From contig JAQWTF010000042.1 in the NCBI GenBank assembly GCA_029242825.1, forward strand, positions 1-28,769: 28,769 nt of DNA. Direction: 5' to 3'. The stretch's first letter is position 1; each line of letters begins with the position of its first letter. Made by a program: the position numbers and the translations under genes. Positions 16,631 through 23,492 of the stretch are shown here, piece by piece. The notes below the pieces were generated by a model that saw nothing but the letters and a program-made list of their open reading frames with translations, was not told the DNA's origin and did not search any database. This DNA is from MAG-120531 sp029242825 (lineage in GTDB: Bacteria > Bacteroidota > Bacteroidia > Flavobacteriales > Flavobacteriaceae).

Positions 16631-16657
16631 TTGTTAGTGGGTTAGAAACGCTATTTG
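16631..16657 (+). promoter_or_regulatory. Weak promoter candidate for the Rieske-ApbE gene set
   Basis: TTG at 16631-16633 and TATTTG at 16652-16657, spaced 18 bases, lie 28 bases before the Rieske start. This is a shortened form of the Bacteroidota TTG / TAnnTTTG promoter. The preceding 160 bases (16464-16630) are A/T-rich with nothing else recognisable. Confidence 0.25.
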
Positions 16658-16685
16658 TACTACTTTTATGTAAAAAACCACTCAG

Positions 16686-17123
16686 ATGGAGCGTAAAGAA
16701 TTTATGAAATCAATAGGTCAAGGTGCTGCTTTTACACTCACCTTTAGCTGTTTAAGCAGTTGTTTGGAAGCAGAAGATGGCCTAGCAGACCAGGCCTTGA
16801 TCCCAGATGCTAATGGGGTCCTTTTCACTATTGATTTAAGCGGTACTGAGGGTCAGTCTTTAAAAAATCCGGGAGATTATATTATTAAAAACACCGTAGT
16901 TATTGCGGTTAATATGCAAGGCAATTTCGTAGCAGCTACCCAGGTGTGTAGCCACAAAACCATTAAACAAGTTGTTTTTAGAAACGATGAGTTTTATTGT
17001 AAGGAGCACGGTGCAAGATTCACCCAGCAAGGAATGGGTTTAAATTCTGATGCTTCAAAAGGATTATTAATTTATCCCACAACTTTACAAGGTCAAATAC
17101 TATCCATTTTAGCCCCAAAATAA
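16686..17123 (+). CDS. Rieske-type [2Fe-2S] lipoprotein (first of two)
   Basis: A 145-residue protein with a lipoprotein-like leader (Cys within FSCLSSC, residues about 22-26) preceded by ERKEFMK, which resembles a Tat signal with RK instead of RR. The Rieske cluster motif is C88-S-H90 followed by C105-K-E-H108, with 14 residues between the halves: two Cys and two His for a [2Fe-2S] centre. The extra disulfide cysteines of bc1-type Rieske proteins are absent, so a lower-potential cluster is expected (inference). First gene of the tight set Rieske-thioredoxin-ApbE-DUF4266-DUF3570; its stop codon abuts the next start. It is probably a periplasmic electron carrier. Confidence 0.85.
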   Translation: MERKEFMKSIGQGAAFTLTFSCLSSCLEAEDGLADQALIPDANGVLFTIDLSGTEGQSLKNPGDYIIKNTVVIAVNMQGNFVAATQVCSHKTIKQVVFRNDEFYCKEHGARFTQQGMGLNSDASKGLLIYPTTLQGQILSILAPK

Positions 17124-17564
17124 ATGAAAAAAATAATTTACATCGCCCTGCTTTTTATGGCTCAATTTAGTGTGGCTCAGGATTGGGCTTCCAGCTGGAG
17201 CCATGCAACAGATAGCGCAACTTCCCTAAATAAACCCATACTATTGGTTTTTTCAGGCTCTGATTGGTGCGCCCCTTGCATTAAATTAGACAGGGATATC
17301 TGGACTACAGCAGTTTTTCAATCCTATGCCAAAAAAAATTTAATACTTTATAAAGCAGATTTCCCGAGGAGAAAAGCCAATCAGTTGCCAGAGCCTCTCG
17401 CTTCTGAGAATAAGGAATTGGCAGCCCAATACAACACAAAAGGTTATTTTCCATTGGTGGTGTTGCTTTCCCCCAAAAAAGACATTTTGGGGCAAACAGC
17501 TTATTTGAATATTTCTCCAGAAGCTTATATAGAAAAACTACAAGACATGGCAGCGAATGAGTAA
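17124..17564 (+). CDS. Exported thioredoxin-like protein (CAPC active site)
   Basis: A 146-residue protein with a Sec signal peptide (residues 1-19, ending SVAQ). The mature domain has the thioredoxin fold signature LVFSGSDWCAPCIKLD with active-site C49-A-P-C52, and a later GYFPLVVLL segment in place of the cis-Pro loop. It belongs to the thioredoxin_7/DUF255-like group found in periplasmic reductants. The start codon follows the Rieske stop directly and the 3' end overlaps apbE by eight bases (ATGAGTAA). Neighbouring Cys-rich and Fe-S proteins suggest that it keeps cysteines reduced, or helps load them, in the periplasm (inference). Confidence 0.9.
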   Translation: MKKIIYIALLFMAQFSVAQDWASSWSHATDSATSLNKPILLVFSGSDWCAPCIKLDRDIWTTAVFQSYAKKNLILYKADFPRRKANQLPEPLASENKELAAQYNTKGYFPLVVLLSPKKDILGQTAYLNISPEAYIEKLQDMAANE

Positions 17565-18555
17565 ACACTTTAAAAGCGTCCTGTTTTTCTGGCTTCTAAT
17601 GCAAAGCTTAGGTTTTTCGCAAGAGGCTAAAATTGTGACTAGAACAAGCAAACTTATGGGTAGCCGTTTCGAAATCACGCTGGTCACTCTCCAAGAAGAA
17701 GCCAACTTAAATTTAGATACAGCCCAAAAGGAGATAGAGCGAATAGAAAGACTTATATCTTCATGGGATCCCAATTCTGAAACATCTGAGATAAATAGAA
17801 ATGCAGGTATAGGTCCAGTTAAAGTTTCTCAAGAATTGTTTGGCCTTATAGAGCGTTGTATTCAAATTTCAAAAATTACCCAAGGGGCTTTTGATATTAG
17901 TTATGCTGCTATAGACCCAGTTTGGGTATTTGATGGCAGTATGAAAACCCCTCCTTCACCAGAACAACTCCAGGCGTCTGTTGCCCATATAAACTATAAA
18001 GAGATTCTACTAGACGCCGTTAATAACACCGTTTTTTTGCCTAAAAAAGGCATGAAAATAGGTTTTGGCGCTGTGGGAAAAGGCTATGCAGCAGACGCTA
18101 CTAAAAAGCATTTGCAATCAATGGGTGTACAAGCAGGTATTATTAATGCCTCAGGAGATTTAACTACTTGGGGGGAAAAGCCAGATGGAACAGATTGGCA
18201 GGTAGGGATTAGCAACCCAGAAAACCCGGCCAAAGTATTTTCGTGGTTTCCAGTAAAAGATGCCGCAGTAGCCACTTCAGGAAATTATGAAAAATACGTA
18301 ACTTTAAATGGAAAACGTTATAGTCATATCATAGATCCAAGAAACGGCATGCCTGTTTCAGGAATTAAATCAGTGACTGTTTTTGCCCCCAATGGAGAAT
18401 TGGCAGACGCCTTTGCTACTGCCGTTTTTATTATGGGAATAGATGTAGGTATAAACACCATTTCACAATTGCCAGGTATGTCCTGTATTATCGTAGACGC
18501 CACCAATAAAATTCACCGCAGCCCAAATATTCAATGGGCTACACCAGAAAAATAA
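17557..18555 (+). CDS. apbE: FAD:protein FMN transferase ApbE
   Basis: Transfers FMN from FAD to a Ser or Thr of exported flavoproteins. The 332-residue protein has a signal peptide (residues 1-22, ending GFSQ). ApbE motifs are present: MGSRFEIT, a helix ending ERLISSWDPNSETSEIN, the nucleotide site IGFGAVGKGYAAD (about 168-180), ASGDL, ATSGNYEKY, and HIIDPRNGMPV (from H257), followed by the ADAFATA motif of the metal site. No lipobox is visible. It overlaps the thioredoxin-like gene by eight bases and precedes DUF4266 by five. No classical FMN-binding-domain target (NqrC, RnfG or similar) is in the window, so the substrate may be a neighbour. Confidence 0.95.
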   Translation: MSKHFKSVLFFWLLMQSLGFSQEAKIVTRTSKLMGSRFEITLVTLQEEANLNLDTAQKEIERIERLISSWDPNSETSEINRNAGIGPVKVSQELFGLIERCIQISKITQGAFDISYAAIDPVWVFDGSMKTPPSPEQLQASVAHINYKEILLDAVNNTVFLPKKGMKIGFGAVGKGYAADATKKHLQSMGVQAGIINASGDLTTWGEKPDGTDWQVGISNPENPAKVFSWFPVKDAAVATSGNYEKYVTLNGKRYSHIIDPRNGMPVSGIKSVTVFAPNGELADAFATAVFIMGIDVGINTISQLPGMSCIIVDATNKIHRSPNIQWATPEK

Positions 18556-18560
18556 ATCAC

Positions 18561-18767
18561 ATGAAATACACCCTATTATTCGGAATCTTTCTTTTTACCA
18601 CTTCTTGTGTAGCCGTAAAGGAATACGAGAAAGTTTATATTAATGCAGAAGATATGGCATTAAGCGCAAGAGGAATCTGTAAAGCAGATATCAATAGTCA
18701 TATTTATAGAGAAGGTGCAGCAGGTGCTAATGGCGGTAAAATGGGAGGCGGCTGTGGCTGTAATTAA
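18561..18767 (+). CDS. DUF4266 mini-lipoprotein with Gly/Cys tail
   Basis: A 68-residue protein. I choose the start at 18561 (MKYTLLFG); an in-frame ATG nine codons upstream (18534) lies inside apbE and would spoil the signal peptide. A lipoprotein signal ends at C16. The mature 52 residues match DUF4266: EYEKVYINAEDM, then YREGAAGANGGK and the conserved tail GGGCGCN. Other cysteines are C40, C65 and C67. It is probably anchored in the outer membrane. The family co-occurs with ApbE and DUF3570, and its function is unknown. The tail could bind a metal or cluster, or be a modification site (inference). Confidence 0.88.
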   Translation: MKYTLLFGIFLFTTSCVAVKEYEKVYINAEDMALSARGICKADINSHIYREGAAGANGGKMGGGCGCN

Positions 18768-18770
18768 CAT

Positions 18771-20150
18771 ATGAAGAAAATTTCACATACCCTCTTTTTA
18801 ATATTCGCAGCTACATTAGCCTTGTGGAGCCAGGAAGAGAAAAGTAACTATACCAAGAGTGTATTGGAAAAAGTCAGTGTTCAAACCCTCTTCAGTTACT
18901 ACACTCAGGAAGGAAATAACGCCGCAGTTACAGGAGGGGAAGGTACAGAAGCACTCACAAATGCTGCACCCACCATGGTGGTTCAAATTCCTATTGGAGA
19001 AAATGGAATCCTTTCAGTAGACGCTGGAATTTCTGCTTACACCTCTGCTTCTTCAAGTAATGTGAATCCATTTGATCGCAATGCCTCTTGGGAAGATGAC
19101 GACGACCACGATGATAAATATGAAGACTATGAAGATAAATCTTTTGGAAGCCCCCAATCGCTGTCTTATGTGAATGGGTCCCAGGGAGCCAGCCCATGGG
19201 TGGCCTCTTCTGGAGCCTCTCGATCAGATGTGTTGGCACATTTTAATCCTAGTTATGCACACTTTAGCGAAGATAGGAACACTATTTACAATGCTTCCTT
19301 AGCATTTTCTAAAGAATACGACTACCAATCTATTGGTTTTGGTATGGGTATTAGTAAGCTCTACAATGAGAAGAATACAGAATTGGGCCTCAATATTCAG
19401 GTGTATTTAGACGAACATGACCCACAGTATCCCATAGAATTAAGAACAGGCTTTTTTGATTCCAATATAAGTGGGGAAGGGACCTATACAAATGCTTTTG
19501 CTGCTTTTAGTCAGACCAAAAGAAACACCTATGCGCTTAGTGTAAACTTGGCGCAAATCCTAACAAATAAGATGCAAGTATCCTTTTTTATAGATGCTGT
19601 GATGCAAGAAGGGTTGCTGTCTTCTCCTTTACAAAGGGTGTATTTCGCAGATAAGCCGGACTTTTATATAGACGCTTTTCAGTTGGCAGACAATGTGGAG
19701 CGCTTGCCCTTTTACCGATATAAGTACCCAGTAGGCGCTCGATTAAACTACTACCTGTCAGACACTTTTATTCTGAGATCTTACGCGCGTTATTATGCGG
19801 ACTCTTGGGGTGTTCAAGGGGTTACAGCAGAGATTGAGCTCCCTATATCACTTGGTTTAAATTGGGCTGTTTTTCCCAGCTTTAGACACTACAGCCAAAC
19901 GGCAGCTAACTATTTTTATCCTAAAGAAATGGCTTTGAGTACCGACGAATACTATACCTCAGATTATGATCTCTCGGCTTTTAATAGCCAACAATGGGGT
20001 GTTGGAATTAGATACAAAGATATATTGGGCCAGTATGCTCTTTGGAAAATTGGTCTAAAATCCGTGGAGCTCCGCTACATTCACTACAACAGGAGTAATG
20101 GCCTAAGCTTTGATCAAACTGCCTTGAGTCTCAATTTTGACATTGATTAA
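18771..20150 (+). CDS. DUF3570 outer-membrane beta-barrel protein
   Basis: A 459-residue protein with a signal peptide (residues 1-20, to about LWSQE). It has an early VSVQTLFSYYTQEGNNAAVTGGEGTE segment typical of the family (read at residues 34-58), an acidic loop EDDDDHDD (from residue 108), and then many amphipathic beta strands ending in LSLNFDID, as expected of an outer-membrane barrel. Residues 147-150 read SGAS, close to the ApbE acceptor pattern D-x-x-[ST]-G-A-[ST] but lacking the Asp. Three bases separate it from DUF4266 and it ends the operon. Its role is unknown; partners suggest a barrel for extracytoplasmic redox chemistry. Confidence 0.9.
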   Translation: MKKISHTLFLIFAATLALWSQEEKSNYTKSVLEKVSVQTLFSYYTQEGNNAAVTGGEGTEALTNAAPTMVVQIPIGENGILSVDAGISAYTSASSSNVNPFDRNASWEDDDDHDDKYEDYEDKSFGSPQSLSYVNGSQGASPWVASSGASRSDVLAHFNPSYAHFSEDRNTIYNASLAFSKEYDYQSIGFGMGISKLYNEKNTELGLNIQVYLDEHDPQYPIELRTGFFDSNISGEGTYTNAFAAFSQTKRNTYALSVNLAQILTNKMQVSFFIDAVMQEGLLSSPLQRVYFADKPDFYIDAFQLADNVERLPFYRYKYPVGARLNYYLSDTFILRSYARYYADSWGVQGVTAEIELPISLGLNWAVFPSFRHYSQTAANYFYPKEMALSTDEYYTSDYDLSAFNSQQWGVGIRYKDILGQYALWKIGLKSVELRYIHYNRSNGLSFDQTALSLNFDID

Positions 20151-20173
20151 CCTAACAAACTATATACCCTTAA

Positions 20174-20662
20174 TTAGGCTTTATTGATCGTCAATGTATT
20201 GCCTGAAATACTCGAAGTGTAACTGACTAAATCTCCATTGGTAGCCCCTGAATTACAAGCCTGAGAATTATTGCCAATACCAAAACTATTCCCGTGATTG
20301 GCACAATTAAAGGTGTTGTTTCCATAGCTCCACTGTGTTTTGGTTCCCTGATGCGGGCAGCAATTGTCAAAAGCCCTAATGGTATCTGAGCTTACCCTTA
20401 AAAGTAGCACACCAGCAGAGGTGAGATTCATCCAGCTGCCAACAGTGGCCAATCCTGAAAAATTAGCTGCGTTTAGATCAATTGTAATAGTATTCCCATT
20501 TTGCGTTACCCCAGCCGTGTCCGTATTGGTTTGTCCGCTGTTTGTAGGCACTGTTGGCATAGGTTCTTCTGAGGAAGAGCAGGCTTGAATGAGCGACACG
20601 CCAAAGAAAGCAAAGGCTACCGTAGGGCAGGTGGTTTTGAGAAATTCTCTTCTGTTTTTCAT
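20174..20662 (-). CDS. Rieske-type [2Fe-2S] Tat lipoprotein (second)
   Basis: A 162-residue protein with a true twin-arginine leader (NRREFLK) and a lipobox ending at C28 (LIQAC), then a Ser/Thr/Pro-rich linker to about residue 52. The Rieske ligands are C102-P-H104 and C120-A-N-H123 with 15 residues between. As in the first Rieske protein, the extra disulfide pair of bc1-type proteins is not in its usual place, though C101 and C136 are additional. The two proteins share the same plan (leader, ITIDL-type strand, cluster) and are probably paralogues. It is transcribed toward the DUF3570 gene, with 23 bases between the stops. Tat export suggests the cluster is inserted before export. Confidence 0.88.
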   Translation of the reverse strand: MKNRREFLKTTCPTVAFAFFGVSLIQACSSSEEPMPTVPTNSGQTNTDTAGVTQNGNTITIDLNAANFSGLATVGSWMNLTSAGVLLLRVSSDTIRAFDNCCPHQGTKTQWSYGNNTFNCANHGNSFGIGNNSQACNSGATNGDLVSYTSSISGNTLTINKA

Positions 20663-20689
20663 AGTTTTTCTTTTAAAGATAGTTATGGG

Positions 20690-20751
20690 ACTCGACTTAA
20701 AAAAGTGTCAAACGCGATTTTTTTATGGACACTAAAGGCGTTACTCGACTT
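20690..20751. repeat. Direct repeat pair flanking an inverted repeat upstream of the second Rieske gene
   Basis: ACTCGACTT occurs at 20690-20698 and 20743-20751. Between them AGTGTC (20704-20709) and GACACT (20728-20733) form an inverted repeat. The block lies 28-90 bases upstream of the minus-strand Rieske start, where an operator or promoter would be expected. No gene is seen in 20663-20820. Confidence 0.45.
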
Positions 20752-20819
20752 TTTTAGCTGTTTTAGAAATGTTATTTTATTGTAAACTGTCTATAATGGC
20801 AGGTTTATTTTTCATTTTT

Positions 20820-20834
20820 CCCAATAAAATTGGG
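20820..20834. repeat. Small perfect inverted repeat
   Basis: CCCAAT (20820-20825), AAA, ATTGGG (20829-20834). It stands 4 bases before the larger terminator-like hairpin, so a plus-strand transcript here would end in two stacked hairpins. Confidence 0.45.
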
Positions 20835-20838
20835 CGAT

Positions 20839-20879
20839 GCCGCTTTTTTTTAAAACTTTTTAAAAGCGGCTTTTTTTTT
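20839..20879 (+). terminator. Rho-independent-type terminator, plus strand
   Basis: GCCGCTTTT (20839-20847) pairs with AAAAGCGGC (20862-20870) as a 9-base stem, followed directly by nine T (20871-20879). This is the clearest terminator in the window. No plus-strand gene ends just before it: the preceding gene runs the other way. It therefore implies an unrecognised short transcript or an attenuator in the leader of the downstream genes. Confidence 0.65.
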
Positions 20880-20922
20880 CGAATTTTTTGTTTTCATTTG
20901 TCATGGCATTTAGCTGAACATC

Positions 20923-21090
20923 ATGAAAAGTGTTTCTATGTTGGGGCAATTAGAAAATCCGAAGTGTTTTCTAGACGCAGCTTATCAGATAGGCAACCAA
21001 AATTTAAAGCGAACTTCTACCACCGCTATCTTGCAAAGCCAGCACGAGTACTTTTTTGTACCCACTACAGCTCGTCAGATTAATATCTAA
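20923..21090 (+). CDS. Probable 55-residue protein upstream of arginine decarboxylase
   Basis: An ATG-to-TAA frame of 56 codons with protein-like composition. The product begins MKSVSMLGQLENPKCF, continues LDAAYQIGNQN and ends with HEYFFVPTTARQINI. There is no signal peptide or membrane segment, and it should be a small soluble protein. I do not recognise it. It lies 43 bases after a strong terminator-like hairpin and 76 bases before the arginine decarboxylase gene, on the same strand. It could be an independent small gene, a polyamine-operon leader gene, or a small regulator. A longer overlapping frame (20769-21083) is less convincing. Confidence rests on composition and position only. Confidence 0.55.
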   Translation: MKSVSMLGQLENPKCFLDAAYQIGNQNLKRTSTTAILQSQHEYFFVPTTARQINI

Positions 21091-21135
21091 TACCCTTATT
21101 GCACCTCATTTTTTAAACGCCTTGAATATGCATTC

Positions 21136-21161
21136 TTGGCCTTTCTTTAATTTATAATTTG
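21136..21161 (+). promoter_or_regulatory. Possible promoter at the arginine decarboxylase start
   Basis: TTG (21136-21138) and TATAATTTG (21153-21161) resemble the Bacteroidota -33/-7 pair. The start codon follows five bases later, so a transcript from here would be nearly leaderless. Confidence 0.3.
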
Positions 21162-21166
21162 CAATA

Positions 21167-22567
21167 ATGAATATTAAATATATAGATCTAATACACCAGA
21201 GTTATTATTTTCCACAAGAAGAATTCACTTTAGAAGATGAAAATTTACGTTTTCACGGTATTGAATTAGAAAAATTGGTGGCCCAATATGGGACTCCATT
21301 AAAATTCACTTATTTACCCAAAATATCTGAAAACATCCAACGTGCTAAAGGATGGTTCGACAATGCGATTAAAAAAAACGAATACAAAGGGAAGTACCAT
21401 TATTGTTACTGCACCAAAAGTTCGCATTTTAAACATGTTTTAGAAGAAGCCTTAAGCAACGACATACATATTGAAACATCTTCTGCTTTTGACATTAATA
21501 TAGTAGAGTCTCTTAAAGAAGCGGGCAAAATAAAGCCAGATACTTTTGTAATTTGCAACGGCTTTAAAAGGGCCCAGTATGTAGAAAACATTGCGAGGCT
21601 TATTAATTCAGGCCATGAGAATTGTATTCCTATCATTGACAATTACGAAGAGATTTCTCTGTTGTCAGAAAAAATAAATGGCGATTATAAAATTGGTATT
21701 AGAATAGCTTCTGAAGAAGAGCCAAAGTTTGAGTTTTATACGTCAAGATTGGGAATTGGATACCGAAATATTGTGCCTTTTTACGAAGATCAGATTAAGG
21801 GACATGAACATGTATCGTTAAAAATGCTTCACTTCTTCATTAATACAGGTATTAGAGACAATGCCTATTACTGGAACGAATTAAGTAAGTGTTTAAAGGT
21901 GTATGTAAGACTTAAAAAAATATGCCCAAGCTTGGATAGTCTCAATATTGGCGGTGGTTTTCCGATTAAAAACTCCTTAGCCTTTGAATACGACTACGCC
22001 TATATGATAGAAGAGATCTTAAACCAGATTAACGCTATTTGTGCAGAAGCAGATGTTCCTGTACCTCATATTTTCACTGAGTTTGGAAGTTTTACAGTTG
22101 GAGAGAGTGGAGGAGCAATATATCAAGTGTTGTACCAGAAGCAGCAGAATGACAGAGAGAAATGGAATATGATAGACTCTTCTTTTATTACTACACTTCC
22201 AGATACTTGGGCTATAAACAAGCGTTTTATTATGTTGCCTATTAACAGGTGGCAGGATGAGTACGAGCGGGTACTTTTAGGAGGGCTTACTTGTGACAGT
22301 GACGATTATTACAATTCTGAACAGCATATGAATGCTATTTATCTTCCAAAATTCAAGAAAGATAAACCCCTTTATATTGGTTTCTTTAATACAGGTGCTT
22401 ACCAAGAGTCTATAGGAGGCTTTGGAGGTTTACAGCATTGTTTAATTCCTACCCCAAAGCATGTTTTAATTCAAAAAGACGCCGCGGGTAATTTAACCAC
22501 TTCATTATTTTCACAGCAACAAGAAGCATCTGAGATGCTTAAAATTTTAGGGTATGAGCAAGAATAA
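21167..22567 (+). CDS. speA: Biosynthetic arginine decarboxylase, short PLP type III form
   Basis: Decarboxylates L-arginine to agmatine, the first step of polyamine synthesis, in the cytoplasm. The 466-residue protein has the alanine-racemase-like fold of group III decarboxylases. The PLP lysine is expected at K84 in YCYCTKSSHF. Other family motifs are SSAFDIN, GFKRAQY, IGIRIASEEEP, RLGIGY, LHFFINTGI, NIGGGFP and GESGGAIYQV. It is shorter than the roughly 630-residue enterobacterial SpeA, as in other flavobacteria. The 3' end overlaps the agmatinase start by 14 bases. The downstream agmatinase fixes arginine, rather than ornithine or diaminopimelate, as the likely substrate. Confidence 0.9.
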   Translation: MNIKYIDLIHQSYYFPQEEFTLEDENLRFHGIELEKLVAQYGTPLKFTYLPKISENIQRAKGWFDNAIKKNEYKGKYHYCYCTKSSHFKHVLEEALSNDIHIETSSAFDINIVESLKEAGKIKPDTFVICNGFKRAQYVENIARLINSGHENCIPIIDNYEEISLLSEKINGDYKIGIRIASEEEPKFEFYTSRLGIGYRNIVPFYEDQIKGHEHVSLKMLHFFINTGIRDNAYYWNELSKCLKVYVRLKKICPSLDSLNIGGGFPIKNSLAFEYDYAYMIEEILNQINAICAEADVPVPHIFTEFGSFTVGESGGAIYQVLYQKQQNDREKWNMIDSSFITTLPDTWAINKRFIMLPINRWQDEYERVLLGGLTCDSDDYYNSEQHMNAIYLPKFKKDKPLYIGFFNTGAYQESIGGFGGLQHCLIPTPKHVLIQKDAAGNLTTSLFSQQQEASEMLKILGYEQE

Positions 22568-23492
22568 TTACGCTGGCATTCCAGATGAGTTTGCCCAGTT
22601 AGAAACAGCTAAAGTAGTGTTAATTCCTGTGCCCTACGACGGCACGAGTACTTGGGGAAAAGGAGCAGATAAAGGGCCTGAAGCTTTTTTAGCTGCCTCT
22701 GAAAATATGGAATTATACGATATTGAAACGGCCACCGAGGTGTACCAACAAGGGGTGTTTTTAGCAGATCCGGTATTGGAGAACAGCACCCCTGAGGCAA
22801 TGGTAGAGGCAGTTCATAAAATTACAAAGTCCTATATAAAGAAGAATAAATTTGTGACCCTTTTTGGAGGAGAGCATTCTATTTCAATAGGTACCATAAG
22901 GGCTTTTAACGAGAGCTTTGAAAATTTAACGGTACTCCATATAGACGCTCATGCAGACTTAAGAGCTTCTTATGAGGGCACTAGTTGCAACCATGCATGT
23001 GCCGTTCATGAAGCGAGCCAAACAACCAATTTAATTCAGGTGGGTATTCGCTCTATGGATCAGATAGAAAACTCTTTTATGGATCCTGAGAAAACATTTT
23101 TTGCCCATGATATGGTACAGGACGAATATTGGTCTGACAAGGCTTTAGAGCTCATGACAGACAATGTATTTATTACCTTAGACCTAGATGCATTTGATCC
23201 TTCTATCCTTCCAGCAACTGGAACTCCTGAGCCAGGCGGTTTGTTGTGGTATGAAACACTGGCATTTTTAAAAGAAGTTTTTGCAGAGAAAAATGTAGTA
23301 GGCTTTGACATTGTTGAGCTCTGCCCTAATAGCAGTAGCAAGCCGTCAGAATTTTTAGCGGCTAAGTTGTATTATAAGATGTTAAGTTATAAATTCATGG
23401 AGGTCTTGGCTAGTGATCCATATGACAATACTTTTGATGTTGAACACGCTAAAAAAAATAACCTCACTAAATTTCAAGACAGCGATGAGTAA
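22554..23492 (+). CDS. speB: Agmatinase (agmatine ureohydrolase)
   Basis: Hydrolyses agmatine to putrescine and urea. The 312-residue protein carries the arginase/agmatinase dinuclear manganese ligands: GGEHS (H108), DAHADL (D131, H133, D135) and LDLDAFDPS (D210, D212). The substrate-site motif ATGTPEPGGL follows. It overlaps the arginine decarboxylase by 14 bases upstream and the deoxyhypusine-synthase-like gene by 8 bases downstream (ATGAGTAA), a sign of translational coupling. Confidence 0.95.
   Translation: MSKNNYAGIPDEFAQLETAKVVLIPVPYDGTSTWGKGADKGPEAFLAASENMELYDIETATEVYQQGVFLADPVLENSTPEAMVEAVHKITKSYIKKNKFVTLFGGEHSISIGTIRAFNESFENLTVLHIDAHADLRASYEGTSCNHACAVHEASQTTNLIQVGIRSMDQIENSFMDPEKTFFAHDMVQDEYWSDKALELMTDNVFITLDLDAFDPSILPATGTPEPGGLLWYETLAFLKEVFAEKNVVGFDIVELCPNSSSKPSEFLAAKLYYKMLSYKFMEVLASDPYDNTFDVEHAKKNNLTKFQDSDE

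Noticed and set aside
18534..18560. Upstream start for the DUF4266 gene
   Set aside because: It would put nine residues before the signal peptide and overlap apbE; the 18561 ATG starts a proper lipoprotein signal.
20769..21083. 104-codon plus-strand frame through the gap before speA
   Set aside because: Its first half is Phe/Lys-rich low complexity that runs straight through the terminator hairpin and T-run, and its second half is out of frame with the more protein-like 20923-21090 frame.
23413..23484. Upstream extension of the deoxyhypusine-synthase-like gene
   Set aside because: The extra 24 residues lie inside agmatinase and are not family-like; the 23485 ATG gives the usual N-terminus and the ATGAGTAA overlap.
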